Assembly (NCBI RefSeq): GCF_933775445.1
Contig: NC_065873.1
Span: 4,402,001-4,466,000 of the forward strand
DNA: 64,000 bases
Direction: 5' to 3'
Origin: Argentina anserina
Taxonomy: Eukaryota > Streptophyta > Magnoliopsida > Rosales > Rosaceae
This document shows, in pieces, positions 11,132 through 23,198 of the stretch (the first letter of the stretch is position 1; each line of letters begins with the position of its first letter). The translations under genes and the position numbers were made by a program. The notes under the pieces were generated by a model. It was given only the letters and a program-made list of their open reading frames with translations, searched no databases and had not been told where the DNA came from.

Positions 11132-13074
11132 TTTCTATTAACGTATCAAATCTGGTCCATACCTAAAATCTGCCTTTCACTATTCTCCACGGCACTAAAA
11201 TAGTCATGGTATCAAACTATCAATGCTTATGACTTTGAGCTAGATCATGTTTGAAGTCGATTATCATATTGTTTTATTTCGTTACATGCAAATATATCAC
11301 TAAGCACATAGATAACATGAAATCGTATTGCCCGGAAACATAACTGGTGATTTCTTGCAAGCGTTTGGACATGTGAAGACAACCCATTTTCCCCTTCTCA
11401 CTCTCCTCTTCCTCTCCTCAATGCATTGCCTTAGCTACGTGATGCTTGAGTTGTGTCGCAATCTAAATCGATGTAGCTCAGTGCTAGAAGACCTCAATCA
11501 AAATCCATCGGCCAAAAAGTAGTCGAATTCCGACTGTATCCGACCCCAATCATGTGAGACTCAATGAAGTCTCACAAAGTACACTACCTGAACGGCAATT
11601 TGGGTCCAGAAGGGGCCTTCTTTACTCACCACCATCAGCTTACACAGTCATACTTTTGTTTGTTGTAGTTCGTAAGTCTTATATATGTTGTACTCGTCTT
11701 CCTTCACTCTGTACTTGTGTCATCAGAAATAATAACATAGCATCATGGGTGTCCAATATGTGAACTATTCGATGGGATAATCACAACATAGTGCTTAGTA
11801 CTGTATGTACTGTGTTCGTGTGCAATGTTATGTACTTTCATTTCTGTTTACTAGAAGATCACTGAAAGATTCGGATGCTTCACAAATCTTTTCACCTGCA
11901 GACGTCGAAATTTCTATAACTAATCAATGTGATACGCAAGCTTAATATCATCAAGTCAATGACAAACATATCATCATTATCATGCCTTTCACATTGCTCT
12001 CAAGTCAAGGTGATGTTTTTCATTTGCCTGCACAAAGATTGGATAACCTCACCTGGATTCAATGCAGTTGTCTCATGCTTATCCCAAGGAATATGCTACG
12101 ACAGAAAAAATAAAAAAAAATTATGTAACTGGTTACAAAAGATGTCCAGGAATGAGGGCTACTGAGAAAACCTTGAGCAAGATTAAACAAGATAATGACA
12201 CCGAAAAACTGAGTTCAAAACTAGAGCAAATGAGAGCTGCAGAGTTTATCAAAATTTATATTTCCATTTTTTGAAAGATATTCAGAACACAGATTACAAA
12301 GCTACTGAGATAATGAGTTGTCCAAAAATGCCCTCTCACTTTTGGCTCACAGTATGTACAACTCGGCATCATTCTGTACTGTATTTGATAAACTAAGCTG
12401 TCAGAAGCAGTTAAAAGCTTTGAGAGTGAGAGGCCAATGAACGAATCAACCTCAGAAGGTTCTTAGCACCCCATCACAAATGATTCTCATTCTCTTCTTA
12501 CCTCATGGATCCTTCAGGGAAAAGAAACGGCAATAAAAACCGGGTCAAGATTACAAAAAGAAAAATTAAGCAAGAAAGATCATATGTAAAACATTAATAC
12601 AACTATCCAGGAGAGTTTACTGGTACGACCATGTCCACATATGATTACGCCAGCTTACAGTTTGGTTTTGAGAAGAAAATGGACCGGGAACAAGATGAAA
12701 TGACGAGTAATATGACTCATTGAGCTTTAGCTCAAGATTAACTTCTAACTGGATTCCAAGCCGTAGTGGCTCAAGATTATCCATTACCGGCTTACTTATC
12801 AAGAAATAGATAACAGGAAAAATGGGCTCGTCTTCTGGCATCAATGAACTCAAGAGAAAATAAGAAACTGGTGATGAAACTGTCAATTTCCACAACCCGA
12901 ATAATTGTGGAGTGGAGGTTCATATGGTTATCAACTGAGATTTTCATATATAAAGCATTAAAGGTCAAAGTTGAAGTAAGAGAAAAAAGATTTATATCAC
13001 CACATAGCAAGATCTCATGAAAGTGTAGACATTAACCCAAGAACCACATTGTCATACCTTCAAATCAATTTGTT
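11132..13074. other. 3' flank of the SWIB gene, probably including its 3' UTR
   Basis: No coding feature recognised. Just beyond the stop codon at 13075 the minus strand reads TTGAAG|GTATG, a plausible donor for an intron in the 3' UTR, so the transcript may extend to about 12,600. Confidence 0.35.
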
Positions 13075-16000
13075 CTATGTATTTTCAATCTCTTTCTTCT
13101 GCCGCTTTTCGTCATGGTCAGCTTCATCCGAATCTGAATGTTGAAAACGATACTAATACCATGTTACTAACATAAACATAACTGAAAAACCTCGGTCAAT
13201 TTCTTGCTATCTTATGTGCATAGGTTAAGCTAGCACCACGTAAGCACAATTTTATAATCTCAAGACAAAAAGTCATCTATCATACCTTCTTGCTCATGTC
13301 CAGATTGCTTCTCTGTTTGTGAATCGTTGTCTAGAGCTGCTGCATTACCAGGGAAACAATTTACTACTCAAGTAAATTTAATAATACGGACGTTATAACT
13401 CATAACATATAGCAAAGTACGCACTTCAATGAGCAGGTAAAAAATCTGATTGACATGTAAACTATCTGAGACTCTGAGAGCAACCCATACAGACAAATGG
13501 ATGTGGGTGTATGTAGGTAAAAATCTATGGGAACATTCTTGTGAGGTTCCATCCACCACATGGTCTACAGCAACCACAATACTAAGTTATTCCTTCCCCT
13601 CCATAGAATAACCACCAAATACATTGTTCAGGAATGCTAAACTCAGTCTACAGTATCAGCATCGTCACTTCCATTTTCAAGCCAATCTGCTGGATCTATA
13701 TTGAATAAACAAAAGTTCAGACTTGAACTTTCTAATCTTCTTGAATATGATCTGTAATGACCTATTGTTAAAGTGCCCTGCACTCACTGATAGTCAGGAC
13801 ACACTAGGAACTAGAATTAAACTGCTATTGCTGAACAATCTATACCAGACAATCACACAAAAAAATAAAATAGAAGCAACTATTTAAACTTGGACTTTTC
13901 CCATGAACTAAAAATACTGGTTTCTAATAGATACCTTCCTGGTTTAATGGCCATATGTGCTTGGACAGAGCTTTGTTCATTTGAAACATATCAATAGAAT
14001 CAACTTCAAAAAGGTTGCGGAATAGCTCATCACATATGATGACTTTCTTATTATTTGGATCTTGCATATTGTTCTCCCGGATATAATTCCAAAGCTTCTT
14101 GACAACCTAAGTAAGAAAAGAACAGGTTGAAACCGGAATGAGTTGTCATATTATACGTCAAGCGGTTGCACTTTTCCATCTGTGATATTCCTCTCCCAAG
14201 AAAACTATTCAAATATAATGCAATACCTCTGTTCTCGCCAATTCTGACACTCCGGTGACTTTTTGAAGTTCTGGAGAAAGGCTCGATAATTTGGTAAAGC
14301 CACCTCCCCTTTTCTTGACTTCTTTATCAACTTTAGCAGACCTACTTCATAAGATAATACATGAGACAGAATAACGATCAGTCAACTACAAACCATGGTA
14401 AACTAATCCTATAGACATTAATTATCATATGATAATAGAATGGTTTCCTATCTAATGTGACCCACACATATCCATTATAGAAGCACCAGAAAAAAAATTG
14501 TGCTTCACTTGAGCAAGTAAACAATATGAAACTTGATCCATATACTACTCAAATTTAAGTACGACTCTACAAGTGTAATCTCCTGAGCAAGTTAATAACA
14601 TGATACTAAATTTTTTGTTTGAATCCTACTTACATTTTGAATGTCATTCACTGAATCAATAAAGACTAATTTGTAATCAAATCCCTAGGTTTTCCAAATC
14701 AAAGACTAAATGATTCACCCGTCTTATAAAAACATAGAAGTATATAACACACAGCAAGAAGGTCAAACGCAAGAAACATCACCAGTCAGGACAGGACATA
14801 ATGATATTCAAACTAACCTTCGTTTCTTGGTCTGTTTTCGATTACTGCCTTTTTCTTTCACTACTTCTTCTTCGTCTTCAGCCTCTTGCTCGTCTACATT
14901 ACTTGCATCTCCTTCAGAGATAGAGTGATCACTCTCTTCCACTTTCTTCGTTTTCTTTACAGGTTCTGAGGTGTAATCATTTTATGTTGTCAAACTCTTA
15001 AATTTAATAGGTATGCAAAATCAGTGTGACAATATACAAGGTGAACGGTAAGAGCATTAAAGTTTACAGGAATCAAAATAACACTAAATACATGAAAGAT
15101 TCGATTTTGAAGCCTCATGGTAATTAGGGGAATGAAAAACAAATATTAAATAACCCACGGTAATGAATATACAGAACAGGATAAGTCTTGTAGTGAATCG
15201 GTCAACAAGTTAGTCAGAGAAACAGAACAAGCACAGCAAACCAAGAGAAACAACAACAAAGAAAAGAACACAAGAACACAGATTTAAGGTGGTTCAGCAA
15301 ATAGCTTTGCCTACATCCACCGGACAGAAACACACTTCCACTATATTAATAATGGGTACACAAGAAAGACTAAGAAAACAAAGACTCTCTTCTCTTCCTA
15401 TCTTTCTCCTCTCTGCCCTCTCTCACCCTCTAACCGAGAATGGAACACACTATGCTCTTTGTCTCTGTGATGCCTAAACCTAGAGCATAACCCCTCCTTA
15501 TATAGTCATAAGGACAAACATGTTTCCTCACCAAATAGGAATCCTATTCCTAATAGTGGTAGGCTATAAAGCCTCCTCCTTCTACAAGTAAACCATCATC
15601 AATAAGGATTCCCTATCCTTACCGGAACACCATACTCTAAGAAACCATCTTAGGAAAAACACATGGGCTGGAAACCCAACAATCTCCCCCTCCAGACCAT
15701 GAGGGAGGTACACCGGCGCGACTCCATCACTGAGAGTCCGCCCAAGCTGACTTGATGCAGAACTATGTGGTTGGAGCATGCAGCTCCCCCTGATCAGGCT
15801 CCCCCTGATCGAACAACTCATCACCATGTCCCTGTTGGTGGAACAACTCTTGACCATCTTCACCCTGGTCAGAAAACTCATTGGAAAAGGACATTTGGGA
15901 CCACTTTTCCAGAATGCCTTTCTTCCTTATATGGCCGTCACCATGACGCCGTATGTCCGAAGAAGTATCACTCATTGCACTCAAGTCATCTTTATACACC

Positions 16001-19000
16001 AAGCTATGTGTCTTGTACAAGGAACGACAAAACTCTCCACTAGCAACGTCCAACGATCGATTCGTCAGCTTCCACTTCCCATCACCAATAAACTGGTGAA
16101 AACCTTGCCTGTCAAGAGCACTTGCAGAGAGTATGTTGACACGTAGATCCGGAACGTGTCTCACATCCTTCAATGTCATATGGTAACCCAGATTAGACTC
16201 GATGCAAATATCTCCTATTCTCGAAATCTTGGAGTAGCTTGTATTGCCCATCTTTAACATCTCAAAGTCATCTGCCTTGTATGTAGAAAAGAGCTCCAAG
16301 TTGGAACTAACATGACAACTTGCACCCGTATCCACGAACCAATCATGACCCTTGTCACCCATATATAAACATTCTTGTAAAGTAAGAAGCTCATCCGAAA
16401 CACAAGCAGAATAACCATTATCTTCATCTTGGTACTTGCTTTTCTTTTTGTTTTGTTTCCACTTTCGACACATCCGCTTCATGTGGCCCTTCTCGCCACA
16501 ATAGTGACAATCACCACTAAACCTTTGACCTGAATTCTTGCCTTTACCCTTCACATAAAGGGCTCTTGCGTGCTCATTGTCTGTGCCAACACTTTTTCTT
16601 CTTTGTTCTTCGTTAAGCATGTTATCCTTAACGGTATTCATAGACAATACACCATTAGACGCAGAATTACTCAAGGTCACCACGAAAGTTTCCCAACTAT
16701 CCGGCAAAGTTCCTAGCAGCAGCAATGCGAGTAGCTCATCATCAACCTTCATACCCATTGTCGACAACTGGTTGGTCACATTCTGGAAATTGTTTAAGTG
16801 CACAGCCACACTAGTATCGTCATCAAACTTCATGTTGACCATCTCTTTGATAAGGAATGCTTTCTTCGCAGCGGTCTTCTTCTCAAAGAGGGACTCCAAT
16901 ATCTTCCAGAGTTCTTCCGCATCAGTTTCTTTCGACACATGGTGAAAGACGCTATCATCAACCCATTGCCTTATCGTACCAACTGCTTTCCGGTGCAACT
17001 TTCGCCACTTCTCATCAGTCATATTGGTTGGCTTTACAGCCACACCCTCTATGGCCTCATGCATATCCCTACAATACAGGATATCCTCCATTCTTGGCTT
17101 CCACGTCACCCAATTCTTGTGGGTGAGTTTGATCATTGTGCCTTTCATATCATCATCCATTCTGACAATACCGATTCAGCCGAACCCAACCTTCAACCAG
17201 GCTCTGATACCACTTGTAGTGAATCGGTCAACAAGTTAGTCAGAGAAACAGAACAAGCACAGCAAACCAAGAGAAACAACCACAAAGAAAAGAACACAAG
17301 AACACAGATTTAAGGTGGTTCAGCAAATAGCTTTGCCTACATCCACCGGACAGAAACACACTTCCACTATATTAATAATGGGTACACAAGAAAGACTAAG
17401 AAAACAAGGACTCTCTTCTCTTCCTATCTTTCTCCTCTCTGCGCTCTCTCACCCTCTAACCGAGAATGGAACACACTATGCTCTTTGTCTCTGTGATGCC
17501 TAAACCTAGAGCATAACCCCTCCTTATATAGTCATAAGGACAAACATGTTTCCTCACCAAATAGGAATCCTATTCCTAATAGTGGTAGGCTATAAAGCCT
17601 CCTCCTTCTACAAGTAAACCATCATCAATAAGGATTCCTTATCCTTACCGGAACACCATACTCTAAGAAACCATCTTAGGAAAAACACATGGGCTGGAAA
17701 CCCAATAATAAGTTTATGAGGCAACAAAGTACGGTATCATATCCCAACTATGTAATTCATCATAACCTACAACAGAAACATAAATCATGTTCCAAAGAAA
17801 ATATAAAAAGGGCAACAAGAAAAAAAGAAGGAACATTGAAAATTACTCGTGCTAAACTGCCTGTTCTCTGAAATAACTTTAGAAGACAAAGAAAGAAAAC
17901 AAACTATCCTAATGATTAGCAAAAATACTGTGCTTGACATTTATTGCCAGTGTAGTTACTTAATAGTTTAGATTTTTCATACATTTTGACCAGCAATCCA
18001 GCAAAATCAAATAAAAATTATGACCTCAGCCAAATATGAATACGGAAAATGTGTTTGGTAGCATAAAGTCAACATAATAATCAACCTGTGAATCTAAGTA
18101 ACAGGGAAGCATGATATTGACTTCTACATTACTGAAACCCCAAAAAGCAAATTTCCAATAAATAACGGACGGATTCTGTTCTGAAACAGATACAGGAATA
18201 GGACATAAGTTTTGGGAGAAAGGGACTGCTTGCCAAGTAAATACCATGACAACCCTTTCACCAAGTTTCAAAAATGCATGGAATGTGCTGGAAGAGAGAA
18301 CAGAAAAAAAACAGAAGTTTGATTATACTTTCTGTTTATTGAATAAAATTACAATATTTCAGATGTACAACTGAAATGGATATGATCCAAAAAAGAAAAG
18401 ATGAATAGAAGTGAAGTGTCATAAGCTGATTTTTAGTAAATATCTAACATAAAACGAGTCTTAAGCTAATGAATAGAAGGTGTGAGATGATATGTCCTTA
18501 ATGGGTAATAGTAGGAGAAAAGTGTATCTATAAATAGATTTTTTCCCTTTTTAAAGCTGAATACACCTAGAAATTTAGATGCATTGAAATGCATGCCAAG
18601 TTAAAATAAAATAATAAGTATGCACACACTTATATCCATATTCATGAATCATGATTCAGCTAAGACCAACAATGAAACTCCAAGGAAAATACAGTCACAT
18701 TTAAGGTACCAGAAGAAAACTATACCTAGTGCCGACACATGCGTGAGCAGAATATGCAATTGTTCAAGATACCAAAGAAACTAAGGATAAGTTTACAATT
18801 TACACTATAGACAAAGTACTTGAATCACATTTAGAGGTCACGAGAATGTCAGGGTAGAGAATGCTGGACTTACCATCATCTCTGTTAAGCGGCCATATAT
18901 GCTTGGATAGGACTTTATTCATTTTAAACATATCAATAGACTTGACACGAAACACGGCATGCAGTGCATCATCACATATTATGTTCCGCCTATTCTTTGG

Positions 19001-21706
19001 GTCCTGCAAATCCTTTTCCCGGATATAAGCCCAAATTTTCTTCACTACCTGAAACCGAAGGAGCGACCAAGTATCACATCGTTGTTCCAGAACCTCAGCC
19101 ACAAACAAAGATACACAACAATAATTAGAAGATTTCAAGAACTTAAATAGACCGTACCTCTGGTCTGGCCATTTCCGGCTCTCCAACAACTACTTGGAGT
19201 TGTGGAGACAGGCTGTACACTGTTTTAAAGCCACCTCGTTTTGCACCTCCTTTGTCCACCTTCTTGGGTCTATTGATGATTATAAAACTCTTAGATACCA
19301 ATATCTTAGATTGCGTCAAATATTTATATCACCCATATCTTATTTCTAATCAAGAACAACTGATATCATGTAGTTGCAAGTTGATTGTGATGTAAATCAA
19401 TAGAAAATTGCGATCATACTAGATCTGATGGATTGAAAGATAACACCCAAACTAGGAAAATCAGATAACAGAAGTAGCTAAAAAAAAAAAGGTGTGAAAC
19501 ATTATTTCATTGAAAATCTAAAAGTGTGTTTGTTGTTTTCTAACAGATTATCACTTCTTCTTCTTCTTTTTTTTTTTTTTTCTTTCTGACAAACTCCACA
19601 AACTGACCATCAGCTTAAAGATGAATGCAGATACCATCATGAAGGCTTTCCCAATATATATGCATGTGTCTTCAAGAAATAGGAGGGAAGGTTTGTTGGT
19701 GTTGCAGATAAACATTGTCAGTGTATTACCATCCTTGTGCATCAAGCACAACATCTTTAACTTGTCCATCATAATAGGAGGTTTCAATCCATTTCTATAA
19801 TGATTTAATGAATAATTCAAATAGTAAAAAAGCACTTGTGTCAGCACATTTGTGATATACAAGCAAGAGCACAATCGAGCAAAACTCATTACAAATGTTC
19901 AGGTTGGACTTTAAGGGTCCTATCTCTATAAACAATGTCACTGATACTAAAGGGAGCTGACCATGGATTTCATTAAGGGAAGCTAAAGAATCTGAACTAA
20001 CAAGTGTCCTCTCCAATTTATTCTCTAGATTAAACTTCACCAAGTGTCTCTTCAACCCAGTGGCTTCTCATTCACTCCCATTTAGGCCTAAAAATACACT
20101 GTTTACAAAATTATGCTCCAAAATTTACCAGAATGAGAACACAAGACAGACAGATAGTAGTGTGCACACAGCCGCACCAAGTTTCGACATATTGAGACAT
20201 GGAAAGTAGATTATTATGCAGGGTCATATACTCGTTTCACATACATATTTCAGAAGCAAATGCTGAAGTCTCCCTCTTTACAGAAACAAGTGAAACAGTG
20301 AACACACTTCAGCAGGCTATTAAGAGACCACTCATATCCATTAAAACTAACCATTTAATAGAAATCCTCAGCCTATATCAAATGCCCTTGTTGCAATCAA
20401 GGCCGGCCATGGGGGAGTGCCGGTGGTGCGGTCGCACAAGGCCCCGCGCTCTGGCAAGGCCCCCGAAGCTAGATTGTTCTAATATTAAAAAAAACTACTA
20501 CTAATTAAATTATCAAACCAATTATACATATAATGTACTCCAGTTCAATTGACAACTTAGCATGGTGGTTTTCTTAGCGGCACACACGTCTTGGATTCAA
20601 AACTCAACCTTCCTTTTTTTTGTTTAACCAACATATTTGTTATTTGTGATCCCTAAGCCCTAACCTCTACCTTTAACCAACGCAAATACAAGAGGAGTTT
20701 TTCAAAGTTCAAATTGTTGAAAACTTACTTGAGATCAACCATGACACAAGAAAGATTGAATTCATTAGCTTTAATTTCAATTAAAAGTAGCTTTCTGGAA
20801 AATTTTGATTATGAAAGGTTGATAGATGATTTTGCTGCACAAAATGCAAGAAGATTCATATTTAGAAAATAATATTGCAATGACTGTTATGTTATCCCTT
20901 GGTAAGGTTTAGTAATAGTTAAATTCTTGAAATTTGGCAAAAATTCTCAAGAAGTTCATAGGCAAATTGATGTTTGAGTTATATGTGATGTTTGAGTTGT
21001 TACTATATGAGTTGATTCGATGACGATTACATACCGTTTTTTATAGTTATTTCTATATAAAGCCCATTTTAAGTTTCGCACTGACCCTTCTATGCTCAGG
21101 ACCAGCTCTCTGATTACAATTACTCCAACTGATTACTAAGACTACCTTTCTTCTTTCCAAAAATAAATAAATGAACAAACAAGAAAAGATGGGGCAGTTC
21201 AAATTACGCGGGACCCAATAAATCCCCAAACCAAAAAAAAAGGTTCATTTCTTGACAACTTTCTTTCACACCCACTAACTCATTTTCCCAGCAACCAAAA
21301 ACCCAAATTACAGAAACCTCAATGCAATTAATTAAAATCAAAATTAAATACCAAAATTAATAAAGACTCACGCTTTTTTCCTTCTAGCTTTGCCTACCGG
21401 TTCCTCTTCTTCCTCAACATCATCTTCGGCTTTAACGTCGTCGTTTTGCTCCGCATTCTCGGACCCTTCGCCGGCCTCCTCCTCCTCCTCTTCCGCCACG
21501 TCTTCTTCTGCTTCCGGGGGATTGGCGACGACCTGGCTCTCGAGGTAAATGTCGATTTGGTCTCGGATAAAGGCTTTCCGGTCGGAGAGATCGGCGCCGA
21601 AATGCTTCTCGAGCTCGCGGCGGACGCTGCCGGCGGTGGCGGTGTCGAGGTCGGAGGCGCTGAGGATTTCGCGGAGCCGGGTGAGGAGGTCCGATTCGGA
21701 TACCAT
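13075..21706 (-). CDS. Protein with DEK-C domain and two SWIB/MDM2 domains, 8 coding exons
   Basis: Coding exons (minus): 21372-21706, 19158-19269, 18874-19048, 14818-14965, 14227-14341, 13935-14106, 13286-13339, 13075-13133. All introns are GT-AG and the phases agree, giving 1170 bp (389 residues). Residues 1-60 (MVSESDLLTRLREIL...) look like a DEK C-terminal-type DNA-binding fold, followed by an acidic run of E/D and a basic patch. SWIB domain 1 spans about 120-205 (VVKKIWAYIRE, IICDDAL, KHIWPLN) and SWIB domain 2 about 272-350 (VVKKLWNYIRE, IICDELF, KHIWPLN). An acidic/basic linker lies between them. The C-terminus is KRQKKEIENT. This is the plant class resembling yeast UAF30/spp27, thought to act with chromatin or RNA polymerase I factors in the nucleus; the exact role is not known from sequence. 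Intron 3 (3.9 kb) holds a Copia-type element and intron 1 (2.1 kb) a hAT relic. Confidence 0.88.
13643..13695 (-). CDS. Alternative last exon of the SWIB gene
   Basis: An AG acceptor (ATATAG|ATCC) precedes an in-phase exon that would follow exon 6 (ends 13935, phase 1) and encode DPADWLENGSDDADTVD then stop. It cannot splice on in phase to 13286-13339, so it would give a shorter isoform ending after the second SWIB domain. Inferred from splice signals only. Confidence 0.45.
15187..15681 (-). repeat. 3' LTR of the Copia-type element
   Basis: On the minus strand it begins TGTTGGGTTTCC and ends CACTACAAG. Nearly identical to 17213-17707. Confidence 0.9.
15763..17160 (-). CDS. Copia Gag-protease polyprotein, intact ORF
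   Basis: 465 residues starting MDDDMKGTMIKLTHKNW. Residues 15-185 are a Copia-type Gag domain (UBN2/retrotran_gag family: W-K-x-R-M-E-D, FLIKEMVNMKF, LLLLGTLPDSW). Residues 218-231 form a CCHC zinc knuckle (C-x2-C-x4-H-x4-C). Residues 273-285 carry the aspartic protease motif DWFVDTGASCHVS. Copia proteins normally continue into integrase, reverse transcriptase and RNase H; here the frame ends soon after the protease in an acidic tail with repeated DQGE/FDQGE units, just before the polypurine tract. There are no internal stops. This would assemble particles and package RNA only with polymerase supplied by a related element. Confidence 0.9.
   Translation of the reverse strand: MDDDMKGTMIKLTHKNWVTWKPRMEDILYCRDMHEAIEGVAVKPTNMTDEKWRKLHRKAVGTIRQWVDDSVFHHVSKETDAEELWKILESLFEKKTAAKKAFLIKEMVNMKFDDDTSVAVHLNNFQNVTNQLSTMGMKVDDELLALLLLGTLPDSWETFVVTLSNSASNGVLSMNTVKDNMLNEEQRRKSVGTDNEHARALYVKGKGKNSGQRFSGDCHYCGEKGHMKRMCRKWKQNKKKSKYQDEDNGYSACVSDELLTLQECLYMGDKGHDWFVDTGASCHVSSNLELFSTYKADDFEMLKMGNTSYSKISRIGDICIESNLGYHMTLKDVRHVPDLRVNILSASALDRQGFHQFIGDGKWKLTNRSLDVASGEFCRSLYKTHSLVYKDDLSAMSDTSSDIRRHGDGHIRKKGILEKWSQMSFSNEFSDQGEDGQELFHQQGHGDELFDQGEPDQGELHAPTT
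17213..17707 (-). repeat. 5' LTR of the Copia-type element
   Basis: Same length as the 3' LTR; its first dinucleotide is TA instead of TG, a point change in the terminal inverted dinucleotide that could reduce further integration. It contains a TATATAAGGAGGGG motif (minus) that would suit an LTR promoter. Confidence 0.9.
20398..21112 (+). mobile_element. Decayed hAT element in SWIB intron 1
   Basis: The left end CAAGGCCGGCCATGGGG and right end (complement of CAGAGAGCTGGTCCTGAGC) are imperfect inverted termini of the CAGGGCCGGCCC type. Flanking 8-mers GTTGCAAT (20390-20397) and ATTACAAT (21113-21120) match at six of eight positions. It carries the transposase tail at 20717-20872. Boundaries are approximate. 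Confidence 0.6.
20717..20872 (+). pseudogene. hAT transposase C-terminal fragment
   Basis: About 51 codons open to a natural stop: LKTYLRST..QERLNSLALISI and FLENFDYERLIDDFAAQNAR. This pattern (SQERLNxLAxLSIE..., xxIDDFA) is the end of the dimerisation region in TTF-type/ZMYM1-like hAT transposases. The rest of the transposase has been lost. Confidence 0.7.
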
Positions 21707-21995
21707 GGTTTTTGGGGCGGGGGTGGGTTTCCGGCGGTGGTATGTTTAGAGTTGAGAGGGAAAGAGAGAATGGCGTCTCATGCAAGTGAAGGCTGTGAAG
21801 AGAGAAAGAGAGGAGGAGAAATGTGGAAGAAGAAGATGAGAACCCAAAACGGTAATGTGAGAGAGAGAGAGAGGCGTGGCGTGTAGACGGGTGGAGGGTA
21901 TTTCTGGAATGGGTTACTCAACCAATTTTCATTGATAAAAATATAAAATAGACTCGTCATTTCAACTGACGCGAATCCATTTATTATGTTATTTG

Positions 21996-22514
21996 TAGGG
22001 ATGGGCACGATGAGATTGGACGGGCTCATCCTACGTCTCATCTCACTCTTTTGAATCGGGATGAGATCGGGACGGGACGAAGGTTTTTAAGAATGCATTC
22101 CACTCGGAATTAATCCCGGTTAGGACGAGATTGGAACAGGACAAATCTCACATTCCTATGAAGTTAATATAATTTTTCATAATAAAGTAACATTCAATAA
22201 TGAAATTTTAACAAAAAAAATGCATATTATGTTAAAAAAATATAATTTACTATTATTATTTGAGTTGATATAATCTTGGAGTTATTAAGAACATAAATTA
22301 GTTTTATTTTGATACAAATATATAAGAATTTTTGAGTTTTCATTAAAGATGGGACGAGACGGGACGGGACGAAGCGGGATATAAATTATTCGTCTCACGT
22401 CTCATCCCACTATTATAAAACGGCACGGGACGAACGTTTTTAGACCTCCGTCCCATCTCGTCCCTATGAATTTCGGGACGGGATCGAGATTTCCGTTTTT
22501 TATGCCCACCCCTA
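21996..22514. mobile_element. hAT MITE (519 bp)
   Basis: Terminal inverted repeats TAGGGATGGGCA / TGCCCACCCCTA with an exact 8-bp target duplication GTTATTTG (21988-21995 and 22515-22522). Subterminal GGGACGGGACGA / CGTCCC motifs repeat on both sides of an AT-rich core. Non-coding. It lies about 290 bp upstream of the SWIB start codon, on the promoter side. Confidence 0.93.
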
Positions 22515-22522
22515 GTTATTTG

Positions 22523-23183
22523 TGTTTAGACTCATCAACTGATGAACTTACTCAATTCATTTGTTGGGCACTTGAGGATCGAACTCTATGTTTTTTTTAG
22601 TGGAATTATTGAAATGAATTTGTGTTTTTGTAACTTATATCGTTTAACATCTAAACGAATTGTGCAGTTATTTTGAATGATTAAAATTATCATTAAAGAT
22701 AGAATTAAACATACTCAAAATCCTTGTAAGCAGACCCTTATCGGTCTCTCTTAATCGAAAAACCCCTTCAGGCCTCCGCCTTTATCATATATAATGTGGT
22801 GTCTTTTTTTTTTCCTTTAACCTCATGCACTTTTAGACTAAAAGGTTTATATTGATTGTGTATGGTGCTAAAAAATTTAACTTTTTTTAACTCTCGTCAC
22901 TTTAATTTTAATTCTCAAGTTTTTCTCTTTTAAGGTGTATCCATTTTAACAGGTGAAAAAAGCCTTCTAATACTGTAAACAAACTTAGAGCTATATGTGA
23001 GTTTTTGGATGATAGAATAAAATTAAATTTTAAAACTAACTTTTGAAGAGATTGTTAGAATCATTAACCAAATGAACCATATTTTCAAGCTCCCTCGACT
23101 CTGTACACATTTTTTTGCATTTTCTTTACCCAAAACAGAATGAACACCGAGGGTAAAAGCAGATTCGGGTGGTTTGTGTTTTC
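22523..23183. other. Intergenic, nothing recognised
   Basis: AT-rich spacer between the hAT MITE and the L1 insertion. Confidence 0.4.
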
Positions 23184-23198
23184 TCTTTTGGGTAGGTT

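Larger units (their letters stand above)
15187..17707 (-). mobile_element. Copia-type LTR element encoding only Gag and protease, in SWIB intron 3
   Basis: 2521 bp. The 495-bp LTRs at 15187-15681 and 17213-17707 differ at only about five positions. A 6-bp repeat ATAAGT flanks the element (15181-15186, 17708-17713). The Met-tRNA primer site TGGTATCAGAGC (minus; 17201-17212) abuts the right-hand 5' LTR exactly. A purine tract (GGAGGGGGAGATT, minus) abuts the left-hand 3' LTR. It lies in the same orientation as the host gene. Integrase, reverse transcriptase and RNase H are absent, so it needs a helper element. Confidence 0.92.

Noticed and set aside
12617..13010. Minus-strand ORFs as extra SWIB coding exons
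   Set aside because: They lie after the stop codon of a complete in-phase gene model; more likely 3' UTR.
15765..17313. Plus-strand ORFs within the Copia element
   Set aside because: Shadows of the Gag-protease frame and LTR; no domain.
21432..21886. Proline/arginine-rich and glycine-rich ORFs at the SWIB first exon
   Set aside because: Other frames of the acidic-repeat coding exon.
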